A stretch of 64,000 bases of DNA from Akkermansia massiliensis (GTDB lineage Bacteria; Verrucomicrobiota; Verrucomicrobiia; Verrucomicrobiales; Akkermansiaceae): assembly GCF_023516715.1 (NCBI RefSeq), contig NZ_JAMGSI010000001.1:310001-374000 (forward strand), written 5' to 3'. Below, piece by piece: positions 8,038 through 15,640 of this stretch; within the stretch, counting starts at the first letter, position 1, and every line of letters begins with the position of its first letter. Under the pieces are notes generated by a model, which had not been told where the DNA came from, did not search any database, and worked only from the letters and a program-made list of their open reading frames with translations. The position numbers and the translations under genes are program-made.

Positions 8038-8071
8038 AACCGTATCCTGGAATCAGGATACGGTTATTTTT
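8038..8071 (+). terminator. Intrinsic terminator after pfkA
   Basis: A perfect 12-bp stem (8038-8049 with 8054-8065) with a GAAT loop is followed by a T-run from 8067. The right half of the stem lies inside the last codons of the convergent DUF805 gene, so the hairpin also encodes the C-terminus of that protein. Confidence 0.92.
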
Positions 8072-9171
8072 TGCGGAAGCACGCCATATTCATTGGGGCC
8101 GGGAGAGCTTTTAAGCAGCATCATGGACAGGAAGAGGATGGAAAACAGGTCCATCAGGCTGGAGGCCATCCCCAGATAGCCCAGGTAGGGCGTCATGTCC
8201 TCCGGAATCAGGCGCAGCAGGAAAATCAGCAGGAAGGTAACGATGAAAATGAGGATGGGAATCAGGATGAATTTTCCGCTCAGGCTGCTGTCATGCAGGC
8301 GGCGCACGGCCACCGGCAGGTTGAACAGGATGTTGAGCCCCGCCACAGCCGCCAGAAGCTCCAGGGAAAGCATGCTCAGCTCTCCGGCCTGGTAGAAAAA
8401 GTAAAAGGTGGGGTTAAAGCAGGCGTGCGCCAGCAGGATCAGGGTATCCTGCGGGTGGGCGGCGTACAGCAGGATTTGGCGGGATGGGGAGACGTAAAAG
8501 CCCAGCGGGTTGCTGTCCACGTCTATCATGCTGTAGCCCAGCGGCAGGAACAGGAGGACGGAAAGGAGGAAGAAGGACCAGAATTCCGCCCGTGAGGCGC
8601 GCCCGGCCACCGTGGTCAGCTTCCGCAGGCTGATGAGCCAGTAAAGGTAAAACGGCGTGAAAGGCGGCTTTTTCCGTTCTCCGGGAGTAACGGAGGCGTT
8701 TGCCGGCTGTGCGCCCGCGCGGCGGCAGTACTTGTTGCCGTCCGTCTTGCTTTCTCCCAGCGTCAGGTAGAAAAAGATCAGGTGCCCCAGGCCGAAGGGA
8801 AGCAGCACGGAAAGAATCCAGAGGCCGCTCCTGCCCGTATCATGCAGGCGTCTGAATGCCGCCGCCGCGCAGGGAACTATCAGGGCTGCCCACAGGAGGA
8901 TGGTCAGGGCGTCCCCGTAAACGCTCAGCCTTGTATCCGGAATGTGCAGCCAGTCCGTCAGGATGTAGCCTGCCAGGGCCGGAATCAGGGCCAGGAGGGG
9001 AAGAGCCATGAACCACCAGAATTCCGCCCGGGAAGTGCAGCCCCGGAAATCCGCATAACGGCGGAAGCCTTTTTTCCAGCAGGAAAGGGGGGAAGGGGAG
9101 GAAGATGACTGTGGAGCGGCGGAAACGGCAGGGGTAGCAGGGGTAGCAGGGGTAGCAGGGGAGTCCGGCAT
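8053..9171 (-). CDS. Tandem DUF805 membrane protein
   Basis: 372 residues containing two copies of the DUF805 (YhaH-like) module. Each copy starts with an Arg-x-Ser-Arg-Ala-Glu-Phe-Trp type motif (TSRAEFWWF near residue 46, ASRAEFWSF near 190) and contains a Val/Ala-x-x-Arg-Arg-Leu-His-Asp motif (RRLHDTGRSGLW, RRLHDSSLSGKF). Both hold several membrane helices. The N-terminus has a PAT repeat encoded by a 9-base G-rich DNA repeat. Single-copy DUF805 proteins are about 120-150 residues, so this is a fusion or duplication. Function unknown. The 3' end overlaps the pfkA terminator stem. Confidence 0.85.
   Translation of the reverse strand: MPDSPATPATPATPAVSAAPQSSSSPSPLSCWKKGFRRYADFRGCTSRAEFWWFMALPLLALIPALAGYILTDWLHIPDTRLSVYGDALTILLWAALIVPCAAAAFRRLHDTGRSGLWILSVLLPFGLGHLIFFYLTLGESKTDGNKYCRRAGAQPANASVTPGERKKPPFTPFYLYWLISLRKLTTVAGRASRAEFWSFFLLSVLLFLPLGYSMIDVDSNPLGFYVSPSRQILLYAAHPQDTLILLAHACFNPTFYFFYQAGELSMLSLELLAAVAGLNILFNLPVAVRRLHDSSLSGKFILIPILIFIVTFLLIFLLRLIPEDMTPYLGYLGMASSLMDLFSILFLSMMLLKSSPGPNEYGVLPQKITVS
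9131..9161 (+). repeat. 9-base tandem repeat, four G4 runs
   Basis: Four runs of GGGG spaced by the same five bases (TAGCA) give a 9-base unit. On the minus strand it encodes the Pro-Ala-Thr repeat at the N-terminus of the DUF805 protein. The pattern fits a G-quadruplex motif on the plus (template) strand. Copy changes would stay in frame. Confidence 0.8.
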
Positions 9172-9271
9172 GGATGAGAAGGGGGTTTCCGTTTAGACCC
9201 CCTGACGCCGGGAAATGCTCAATACGCCCGCGTCCAGGACACGGAAAATTTCTTTCCCGCAGCAGAGCCGG

Positions 9272-10084
9272 TCAGATCAGGACAACCGCCATCAGCAGCA
9301 TCCCGGCAATGATGCCCATGATGGAAATGTGGTGGTGCCCCCAGCGTTCCGCCATGGGCAGCAGCTCGTCAAAGGATATGAAGACCATGATGCCCGCCAC
9401 GGAAGCGAAGAGGATGGCCAGCACGGTGGGGGTGAGGAAGTGGAACAGGAAGAGCATGGCGATGGCCGCGCCCACCGGTTCCGCCAGGCCGGAGAGGAAG
9501 GAATAGAAGAGGGCCTTTTTACGGCTGCCTGTGCCGTAGTAAAGAGGCACCGCCACGGCAATCCCTTCCGGAATGTTGTGGACGGCTACGGCCAGGGCGA
9601 TGGACGTGCCCAGCGTCAGGGAGTCCAGCCCGGCGGCGAAGGTGGCGACCCCTTCCGGAAAGTTGTGGATGCCGATGGCCAGCGCGAACAGGATGCCGGA
9701 CCTTTTGATTTTGGAGGAGGAAAATTCCCCGCTGCCCTGCCCGTGGATGTCTTCCGGGCCGCGCGCTTCGTGCGGGTTTTCGTCTTCCGGCACCAGGTAG
9801 TCAATCAGGGCCGCCACGGCAATGCCTCCGAAGAAGGAGGCAATGGCAATCCATGCGCCTGCCGTGTGGCCTTCAAATTCCATCAGCCGGTGCTGCGCCT
9901 CTCCCAGCAGTTCCACCAGGGAAATGTACACCATCACCCCGCCGGAAAACCCCAGGGAAAAGGTAAGCGTCTTTGTATCCGTCCTCTTCATGAAGAAGGC
10001 GATGAAGCCCCCTATGCCGGTGGCGAGACCGGCCAGCGTAGTGAGCAGGAAGACGACGAGGATGTGGTTGGCGGAAAGGTCCAT
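9272..10084 (-). CDS. zupT: ZIP-family metal transporter
   Basis: Inner-membrane importer of zinc and related divalent metals. The 270 residues show about eight hydrophobic segments and the two signature helices with metal-binding residues: IGIHNFPEGVATFAAG (residues ~147-162) and VAVHNIPEGIAVAVP (~176-190). Between helices III and IV is a charged loop with several His, Asp and Glu, typical of the family. The length equals that of E. coli ZupT. It stands alone: the next gene on this strand begins about 50 bases upstream with its own stop codon. No metal-regulatory site was recognised. Confidence 0.92.
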   Translation of the reverse strand: MDLSANHILVVFLLTTLAGLATGIGGFIAFFMKRTDTKTLTFSLGFSGGVMVYISLVELLGEAQHRLMEFEGHTAGAWIAIASFFGGIAVAALIDYLVPEDENPHEARGPEDIHGQGSGEFSSSKIKRSGILFALAIGIHNFPEGVATFAAGLDSLTLGTSIALAVAVHNIPEGIAVAVPLYYGTGSRKKALFYSFLSGLAEPVGAAIAMLFLFHFLTPTVLAILFASVAGIMVFISFDELLPMAERWGHHHISIMGIIAGMLLMAVVLI

Positions 10085-10135
10085 GTGCGGACCTGCCGGG
10101 CAGGGAGAACCCGGTACCCGGCAGGAAAAAATAGG

Positions 10136-11158
10136 TTATTTTTTCGCGGGCGCCGGAGGAACGATCATTTTAGTGGCCCGGATGGCTCCGGGGGGAAGCG
10201 GGGGCTCTTCCCCCGGCTTCAGCTGGCCCCGTTCCTTCTTGATTTCGGGCAGTTTTTCCAGAAGCCTGCTGCACATTTTTCCTTCAAAGCTGTCCGGAAG
10301 AAGCGCAATGGCTTCTTTAAGAGGCCGTTCCAGTTCATTCACCCTGTTTTGCTGCATAAGCAGGTTCACCTCTTGCATGAGGACAGCCTGTTTGACTTCC
10401 GGAAGCAGCCCGTCCTTCTTCAGGTAGCTGTCCATGATGGAAAGGGCTTCGTCAGGCTTTTGCTCCGCCAGGATGTGGACGTTTTTCTGCCGGAACGTAT
10501 CGGCCAATTCCTCTCTCTGGGTATTGAGCAGCTCTTTCCTGTTCAGTTTGGCGCGGATGCCGGAAGCATCCTGCGGATCCAGTTTCGCCAGTTCTTCCAG
10601 AGCCGGCTTATAGAAGGTGCGGATGCTGGACTGGGGAACCGTGTTCAGCAGCTGGACCAGGGCGTCCCGGCGCTCTTGCTCTGTAAGCTGTCCCGCCAGT
10701 TTGGCCGTCAGGGCCTGCTGCGTTTTGAGGGCTTCCGCCGCCTTTTCCGTATCCTGCATGACCTGGTCCGGATTGGAGTAGCCTACGACGGTATGGACGG
10801 GGCGCCCCTGGGCGTCCGCAAACACCAGCGTGGGGAATCCGGTGATGCCGTAGGATTTCTTGTAGGTTTCCAGAGAAGCTTTTGTCTGTTCGTCCTGCTG
10901 CTTTTTACGCGGGTAGTCCAGTTCCACGGGAATGAAGGAGCGGGCGATGTCTTCCTGCACCTTGGGGAGGGAAAGGGCCTGCTTTTTCTGCATGATGCAG
11001 GCTCCGCACCAGTCGGAACCGGTGAATTCCAGCATCACGCCCTTTTTCCGGGCGGCGGCCTGCTGCATGGCCTCTGCGGGGTTGGTGCTCCAGGCTTCGG
11101 AAGCTCCGGCGACTCCGGCAAGGAGCGCGGCCACGAGGGGTAATATGAGTGTTTTCAT
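10136..11158 (-). CDS. Exported thioredoxin-like protein
   Basis: 340 residues from the start at 11158, with a signal peptide (MKTLILPLVAALLAGVAG). A thioredoxin domain follows (residues ~20-140) with the redox motif Trp-Cys-Gly-Ala-Cys and a cis-Pro segment (ITGFPTLVFADAQGRPV). The Glu-Phe-Thr-Gly-Ser-Asp-Trp-Cys context is that of the DUF255/thioredoxin_7-like group. The second half is helical, Gln/Glu-rich, and looks like a repeat or coiled-coil region ending in a Pro-rich tail. It is the last gene of a three-gene run with the two envelope proteins upstream (16-base gap). A role in periplasmic thiol chemistry is inferred. Confidence 0.85.
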   Translation of the reverse strand: MKTLILPLVAALLAGVAGASEAWSTNPAEAMQQAAARKKGVMLEFTGSDWCGACIMQKKQALSLPKVQEDIARSFIPVELDYPRKKQQDEQTKASLETYKKSYGITGFPTLVFADAQGRPVHTVVGYSNPDQVMQDTEKAAEALKTQQALTAKLAGQLTEQERRDALVQLLNTVPQSSIRTFYKPALEELAKLDPQDASGIRAKLNRKELLNTQREELADTFRQKNVHILAEQKPDEALSIMDSYLKKDGLLPEVKQAVLMQEVNLLMQQNRVNELERPLKEAIALLPDSFEGKMCSRLLEKLPEIKKERGQLKPGEEPPLPPGAIRATKMIVPPAPAKK

Positions 11159-11174
11159 AATATGGAGATGATTG

Positions 11175-12176
11175 TTACATGGGGGGCAGCGGAGAATGGG
11201 CGGGAGGAACCCACATGTTCCCGGAAGAGGATCCGTCCGAATCTCCCGTGTGTGTGGGCGTTTCAATTTGCGGCTTCCCGGCGGGCGGGTCCAGGTCCTC
11301 CACCACCACTTTCTTTTTGGGGGGCTGTGGAGCGGGGGAGGGAGCCGGAGCCGGAGAAGGCGCCCGGCGGATCACGGGGGCCTGAAGGGAGGCGTCCGTC
11401 TGGTTCATGGCCGTGATGTTCAGGGGGTCGCCGTAGGCCAGCATTTCCCGGATGTCGTCCGGGAGGTCTCCGGCCGGAATGGAGGTGCTCCCCTGTTCGT
11501 GCATGATGCGCACGAATTCATTTTCCACGCGGGTGATTTCCACGTTCAGGTAGGTTTTGCCGGAATGGGATGTTCTGAGGATGTCGAACTTGCGGCCGCG
11601 GGCCTTGGCCCTGGCGTCCTGGCGGTAGCGTTCAAAGTAGGAGCGGATTTCCCCCCGGATGCCGGCCACGCGCATTTTCTCCTTCTCAATGGACTTCTGC
11701 GTCTCTTCCAGATCGGATGCCGTATGTTCAAAAATGTCCAGCAGGCCGAGGAGCTGTTCCTTGGGGGCGGTCCTGTTCCGTATTTCCATGAGCTGTACCT
11801 GCTTTTTCAGGAGCTGGGAGTGATTGGCCTCCAGCGCCTCCCGCGCGTCTTTGACCGGGTCCGGAAGCTGGGAGAATTTTTCATAAACGATGTAGCCGGC
11901 CCCGATGACGATGAGGGCGAACAGCCCAAGGCACAGATTCCAGAAAAGGGCGTCTCCCCTGGCTTTCCGTTCGGCGTCTTCCTGCCGGGTCGATTCTTCT
12001 TCCGCGGCGTGTTCGGACACAACGTCCAGGGAGGTTTTCAGGCGTTTTTTAGCCGCAGGGGCGGAGGTTCCGTCCTTGTGTTCTTCGCCGTTCTCCCTGG
12101 GGGCGAAGCGGGTTTCGTCTTCGGAAGGAGGGAGGGCCTCGTCGGACGGCTGCTTGGGGGAAGGTGAGTCAGTCAT
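11175..12176 (-). CDS. Membrane-anchored coiled-coil protein, Pro-rich C-terminus
   Basis: 333 residues: a charged cytoplasmic N-terminus of about 75 residues, one membrane helix (~78-98, LGLFALIVIGAGYIVYEKF), a coiled-coil-forming region (~105-185, many Glu/Lys/Gln), a small folded part with YLNVEITRVENEFVRIMHE that reads like an SH3-type barrel, and a Pro/Ala-rich tail. No enzyme motif. It sits between a lipoprotein gene (18-base gap) and the thioredoxin-like gene (16-base gap) and is probably co-transcribed with both. Function unknown; likely an envelope structural or adaptor protein. Confidence 0.7.
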   Translation of the reverse strand: MTDSPSPKQPSDEALPPSEDETRFAPRENGEEHKDGTSAPAAKKRLKTSLDVVSEHAAEEESTRQEDAERKARGDALFWNLCLGLFALIVIGAGYIVYEKFSQLPDPVKDAREALEANHSQLLKKQVQLMEIRNRTAPKEQLLGLLDIFEHTASDLEETQKSIEKEKMRVAGIRGEIRSYFERYRQDARAKARGRKFDILRTSHSGKTYLNVEITRVENEFVRIMHEQGSTSIPAGDLPDDIREMLAYGDPLNITAMNQTDASLQAPVIRRAPSPAPAPSPAPQPPKKKVVVEDLDPPAGKPQIETPTHTGDSDGSSSGNMWVPPAHSPLPPM

Positions 12177-12194
12177 GGGTTGCGTGGGGTGGGG

Positions 12195-12656
12195 TTAATC
12201 TACCGGGTGGGACTGCTTGAATTCGGCCAGTTTGGCGGCATACGCGTTATACTGGTATTGCAGGGCGTGGAACTCCTGCTTGCGCTGAGCCAGCGTCTTG
12301 CGCATGTCTTCAATGTCAAAGCACAGGTGCTCGAAGTCGCGGCGCTTGGAGGGCAGAATGTCAATATCCTTCACCGTGAAAGGCGTGGTGACTTTTCCCG
12401 GGGTGGAAAGCCGTTTTTGAAGATTGTAGTTCACGCGGGCGTCGTGGGATTCCGCGCGGCTGATTTCCTGGTCTATCTGGGCCAGGGCGTCCTTCGCCTG
12501 CTGGAGCTGGGCCTGGAGCTGCTGGTGTTCCGAGGAGGAATTTCCCGTAATAAAGGAGGTAAGGGCTTCATTCGTACCGCTGTCGCACGAGGTGAGGGCC
12601 AGCGCAAGGGCCAGCGCCGGACAGGTACGCCTGGTGAATCGCACGATATTGAACAT
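12195..12656 (-). CDS. Coiled-coil lipoprotein
   Basis: About 153 residues from the start at 12656 (another ATG lies at 12674). The N-terminus is a lipoprotein signal with lipobox Leu-Thr-Ser-Cys (ALALALTSCDSG). The mature part is mainly helical and Gln-rich (HQQLQAQLQQAKDALAQ and QRKQEFHALQYQYNAYAA), typical of a coiled coil. It is first in the three-gene run with the membrane coiled-coil protein and the thioredoxin-like protein. No family is recognised. Confidence 0.7.
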   Translation of the reverse strand: MFNIVRFTRRTCPALALALALTSCDSGTNEALTSFITGNSSSEHQQLQAQLQQAKDALAQIDQEISRAESHDARVNYNLQKRLSTPGKVTTPFTVKDIDILPSKRRDFEHLCFDIEDMRKTLAQRKQEFHALQYQYNAYAAKLAEFKQSHPVD

Positions 12657-12764
12657 GCCGGGGATTATGAACATTAACGGGGGGGAAAGTCAAACTGTTC
12701 ATGCGCCCTGCGGAACAATGATTTTTCTCGCATAAAACGCGCATGCGGCTACAATGCCCGCGGC

Positions 12765-14039
12765 ATGATGCAATTATCGGAGATTGGAGGCCACCTGACG
12801 GCCAGAACGGGTATTGATGATTTGATGGAGGATTTGTTCAAGGCCCTCCATTCGGAGGAAACAGGCCTGTGCCAGTTGAACGGTGGGAGCCCCGCCGTCA
12901 TTCCTGAGGTGACGGAACTCTGGCGCCGCAGCATGGCGGAGCTGGTGCGGAATGGAAAGTTTGACGTGCTGGTGGGCCATTACGCCCATCCGGGCGGTGA
13001 CCCCGCCTTCATTCGCGCGCTGGTCCGTTTTCTCAATGAACGCTGCGGCTGGAACCTGGCGCCGGAGAACGTGGCGATCACCCAGGGCGGCCAGATGGCC
13101 TGCTTCACGCTGTTCAACATGCTCGCGGGGCCTTGCCCGGGCGGAGGCATGCGTGAAATCCTTTTTCCGCTGTGCCCGGATTATGTGGGCTACCAGTCCC
13201 AGTCCCTGTGCGGGGGCGTGATGTTCCGGGGCATCCGGCCCGGCATCCGCATGCTGGACGGCCATACGTTCAAGTACGTGATTGACTTTGACCGCCTGGA
13301 CATACGCCCGGAAACGGCCGCCGTCTGCATGTCCCGCCCTACGAACCCCACCGGCAACGTGGTGACGGATGAGGAGCTGGACCGCCTGCGGGAGATGGCG
13401 TCCCGCGCCGGGGTGCCCCTGATGATTGACAACGCCTACGGACCGCCGCTGCCCAACATCTGCTTTGTGCCCGTGAAGCCGGCCTGGGATGAAAACATGA
13501 TCCTGACCATGAGCCTTTCCAAAATCGGTCTGCCCGGCACGCGCACCGGCATCGTGATTGCGCGCCCGGACGTCATCCGGGCCGTGGTCAGCATGGTGAC
13601 CACCTCCTCCCTGTGCCCGAACAACCTGGGCCAGGCGCTGGTAACGCCCTATCTGGAAGACGGCACGCTGGAGCGCGTCTGCCGTGAAACCCTCACGCCG
13701 TTTTACCGCGGACAGGCGGAATTCGCCCTGTCCCTGCTGCCGGAACTCTTCGGAGAATCCATCCCGTGGCGCGTCCACAAGAGTGAAGGCGCCATGTTCC
13801 TGTGGCTGTGGTTCGAGGGGCTTCCCATCACGTGCCAGGAACTCTACGAACGGTGCAAGGCCCGGGGATGTTTTGTGAATCCCGGCCACCACTTCTTCTT
13901 CGCCCTTCCGGAGGAGGGGGAACCCTGGCCGCACCGGCATGAATGCATCCGCATCAGCTTCACCCAGACGGAGGAACTCCTGCGCAAGGGGCTTTCCATC
14001 GTGGCGGACGAGGTGAAGAAGGCCTACTCCCATTCTTAA
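12765..14039 (+). CDS. avtA: Valine--pyruvate aminotransferase
   Basis: PLP-dependent class I/II aminotransferase that exchanges amino groups between valine or alanine and their keto acids (cytoplasm). The 424-residue length matches AvtA. Visible motifs: LNGGSPAVIPEV near residue 39, a Tyr/His segment HYAHPGGDPAFI, the Asn-Pro-Thr-Gly substrate motif (SRPTNPTGNVV), Asp-Asn-Ala-Tyr with the Asp that holds the PLP ring, and the Schiff-base Lys in SLSKIGLPGTRTG. Two Met codons are adjacent at the start. It leads an avtA-yicC-gmk group, with 20 bases to the next gene. Confidence 0.92.
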   Translation: MMQLSEIGGHLTARTGIDDLMEDLFKALHSEETGLCQLNGGSPAVIPEVTELWRRSMAELVRNGKFDVLVGHYAHPGGDPAFIRALVRFLNERCGWNLAPENVAITQGGQMACFTLFNMLAGPCPGGGMREILFPLCPDYVGYQSQSLCGGVMFRGIRPGIRMLDGHTFKYVIDFDRLDIRPETAAVCMSRPTNPTGNVVTDEELDRLREMASRAGVPLMIDNAYGPPLPNICFVPVKPAWDENMILTMSLSKIGLPGTRTGIVIARPDVIRAVVSMVTTSSLCPNNLGQALVTPYLEDGTLERVCRETLTPFYRGQAEFALSLLPELFGESIPWRVHKSEGAMFLWLWFEGLPITCQELYERCKARGCFVNPGHHFFFALPEEGEPWPHRHECIRISFTQTEELLRKGLSIVADEVKKAYSHS

Positions 14040-14059
14040 CCTAAATCTGACCCGTAACC

Positions 14060-14935
14060 ATGAACAGCATGACCGGCTTCGGCAGAGCCGTTGCCCAGAC
14101 AGACCGTTACAACATCCTTGTTGAAATATCAGGCGTAAACCGCAAACAGACGGAAATTGCCGTCAACGTGCCGCGCAGCTATGCGGAATGGGACGCCCCC
14201 GTGCGCTCCATCGTCCAGGGGGCCGTATCACGCGGCCGCGTGGGCGTCTCCGTCTCCGTGGAACGGCTGGCGGAAGCGGACGGCTCCCTCCAGCTTGATG
14301 AAAACAAGCTGGCCTCCCTCGCGGGGCTGCTGAACCGCGCGGCTGACCTGGCCGGGCAGCCCATGCCCCTCCAGGCGTCCGACTTGCTGCGGCTGGAAAT
14401 CATCGCTTCCACGGCGGAAGCCGCCCTTTCTCCGGAGGAGGCTTGGCCGGTGGTGGAAGAGGCGCTCAAGGCCGCCCTGAAAGATTTTACCGCCATGCGC
14501 GCGGCGGAAGGAGCCAATCTGAAAGCGGACGTGCTGGGCAAGCTGGATACGCTGGAACAATTCCGCCTCAGCATCGCGGAGCACGCCCCTTCCGTGCCCG
14601 TCAGGCTGCGGGAAGCCATGCTCAAGCGTCTGGCGGAGGCCGACCTGTCCGTTTCTGCGGACGATGAACGCATCATCCGGGAAGTGGCCCTGTTTGCGGA
14701 CAAGTGCGACATTTCCGAGGAAATCACCCGCCTTTCCTCCCATTTTGACCAGTTCCGCACCTTGTGCGGTTCGTCCGCGCCCGCGGGCAGGCCCCTGGAC
14801 TTCCTCTGCCAGGAAATCTTCCGGGAATTCAACACCATCGGCGCCAAGGCGAACGACTCCACGCTGGCCCATCTGGTGGTGGCGGCCAAGACGGAGCTGG
14901 AAAAAATCAGGGAACAGGTTCAGAACATCGAATAA
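14060..14935 (+). CDS. yicC: YicC family endoribonuclease-like protein
   Basis: 291 residues, the standard length. The N-terminus MNSMTGFGRA and the C-terminal core (DRPLDF-type segment here as GRPLDFLCQEIFREFNTIG, then KTELEKIREQVQNIE) are the YicC signatures. Characterised YicC proteins degrade or cleave small RNAs; the activity here is inferred from homology. It lies 20 bases after avtA and 5 bases before gmk, the usual yicC-gmk linkage. Confidence 0.93.
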   Translation: MNSMTGFGRAVAQTDRYNILVEISGVNRKQTEIAVNVPRSYAEWDAPVRSIVQGAVSRGRVGVSVSVERLAEADGSLQLDENKLASLAGLLNRAADLAGQPMPLQASDLLRLEIIASTAEAALSPEEAWPVVEEALKAALKDFTAMRAAEGANLKADVLGKLDTLEQFRLSIAEHAPSVPVRLREAMLKRLAEADLSVSADDERIIREVALFADKCDISEEITRLSSHFDQFRTLCGSSAPAGRPLDFLCQEIFREFNTIGAKANDSTLAHLVVAAKTELEKIREQVQNIE

Positions 14936-14940
14936 CAGCC

Positions 14941-15537
14941 ATGAAACAGCCATTGGGAACTTTGCTGGTGGTGTCCGGGCCTTCCGGTTCCGGGAAAACG
15001 ACCTTGTGCCGCCGCGCGACGGAAAACGGGCTGTGCGTGTACAGCATCTCCTGCACGACGCGCCGTCCCAGGTCCGGGGAAGTTGACGGGGTGGACTACC
15101 ACTTCCTGACTGCCGCCGAATTCGCCGCCAGGGTGGAGCGGGGGGACTTTCTGGAATATGCGGAGGTGCACGGCAACCGTTACGGCACGCTGAAGGCGGA
15201 CATCCTGAATCTTCTGGAACAGGGGAAAAACGTGGTGATGGACATAGACGTGCAGGGGGCGGAGCAGATCCGCGCCTGCGTGGACGGCATTCTTCCCAAA
15301 TGCTATACGGACGTCTACATCTACGTGCCTCAGGAAGAGCTGAGAAACCGCCTTTGCGGCCGCCAGACGGATGAAGACGAGGTGATCTCCCTGCGCCTGC
15401 GCAATGCCGCGCGGGAGGACGCCTGCCTGCCCCGGTACCAGTATTGCCTGGTTTCCTCAGACCGGGAAACGGACTACGCCGCCTTTGCCGCCCTGCTCAA
15501 GTGCCAGTCCATGCGCGTGGCGCTGATGAGGGAGTAG
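14941..15537 (+). CDS. gmk: Guanylate kinase
   Basis: Phosphorylates GMP to GDP with ATP. The start at 14941 (MKQPLGTLLVVSGPSGSGKT) places the P-loop at residues 13-20. Other motifs: SCTTRRPRSGEVDGVDYHF for GMP binding, EYAEVHGNRYGT, and VVMDIDVQGAEQI. The 198 residues match the family. The frame stays open upstream into yicC, but family alignment supports the ATG 5 bases after the yicC stop. Confidence 0.95.
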   Translation: MKQPLGTLLVVSGPSGSGKTTLCRRATENGLCVYSISCTTRRPRSGEVDGVDYHFLTAAEFAARVERGDFLEYAEVHGNRYGTLKADILNLLEQGKNVVMDIDVQGAEQIRACVDGILPKCYTDVYIYVPQEELRNRLCGRQTDEDEVISLRLRNAAREDACLPRYQYCLVSSDRETDYAAFAALLKCQSMRVALMRE

Positions 15538-15561
15538 GACTCCCGGGTGCTGGATTTTTAA

Positions 15562-15596
15562 GGGGCTGTCTTTCTTTTTACAGGAGAGACAGCCCC
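15562..15596. terminator. Hairpin after gmk, weak terminator candidate
   Basis: A 10-bp stem (15562-15571 with 15587-15596) has a T-rich loop and no T-run on the plus-strand side. It may end the gmk transcript or be a structured leader of the next gene. Confidence 0.4.
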
Positions 15597-15640
15597 AAAT
15601 AATGAAATGGGTCCACATCTGAATCACCACGGAAGGTAAA

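Noticed and set aside
9215-11143. A 642-codon plus-strand open frame
   Set aside because: It runs antisense through the ZIP transporter and thioredoxin-like genes, both of which show clear motifs; composition is that of a shadow frame.
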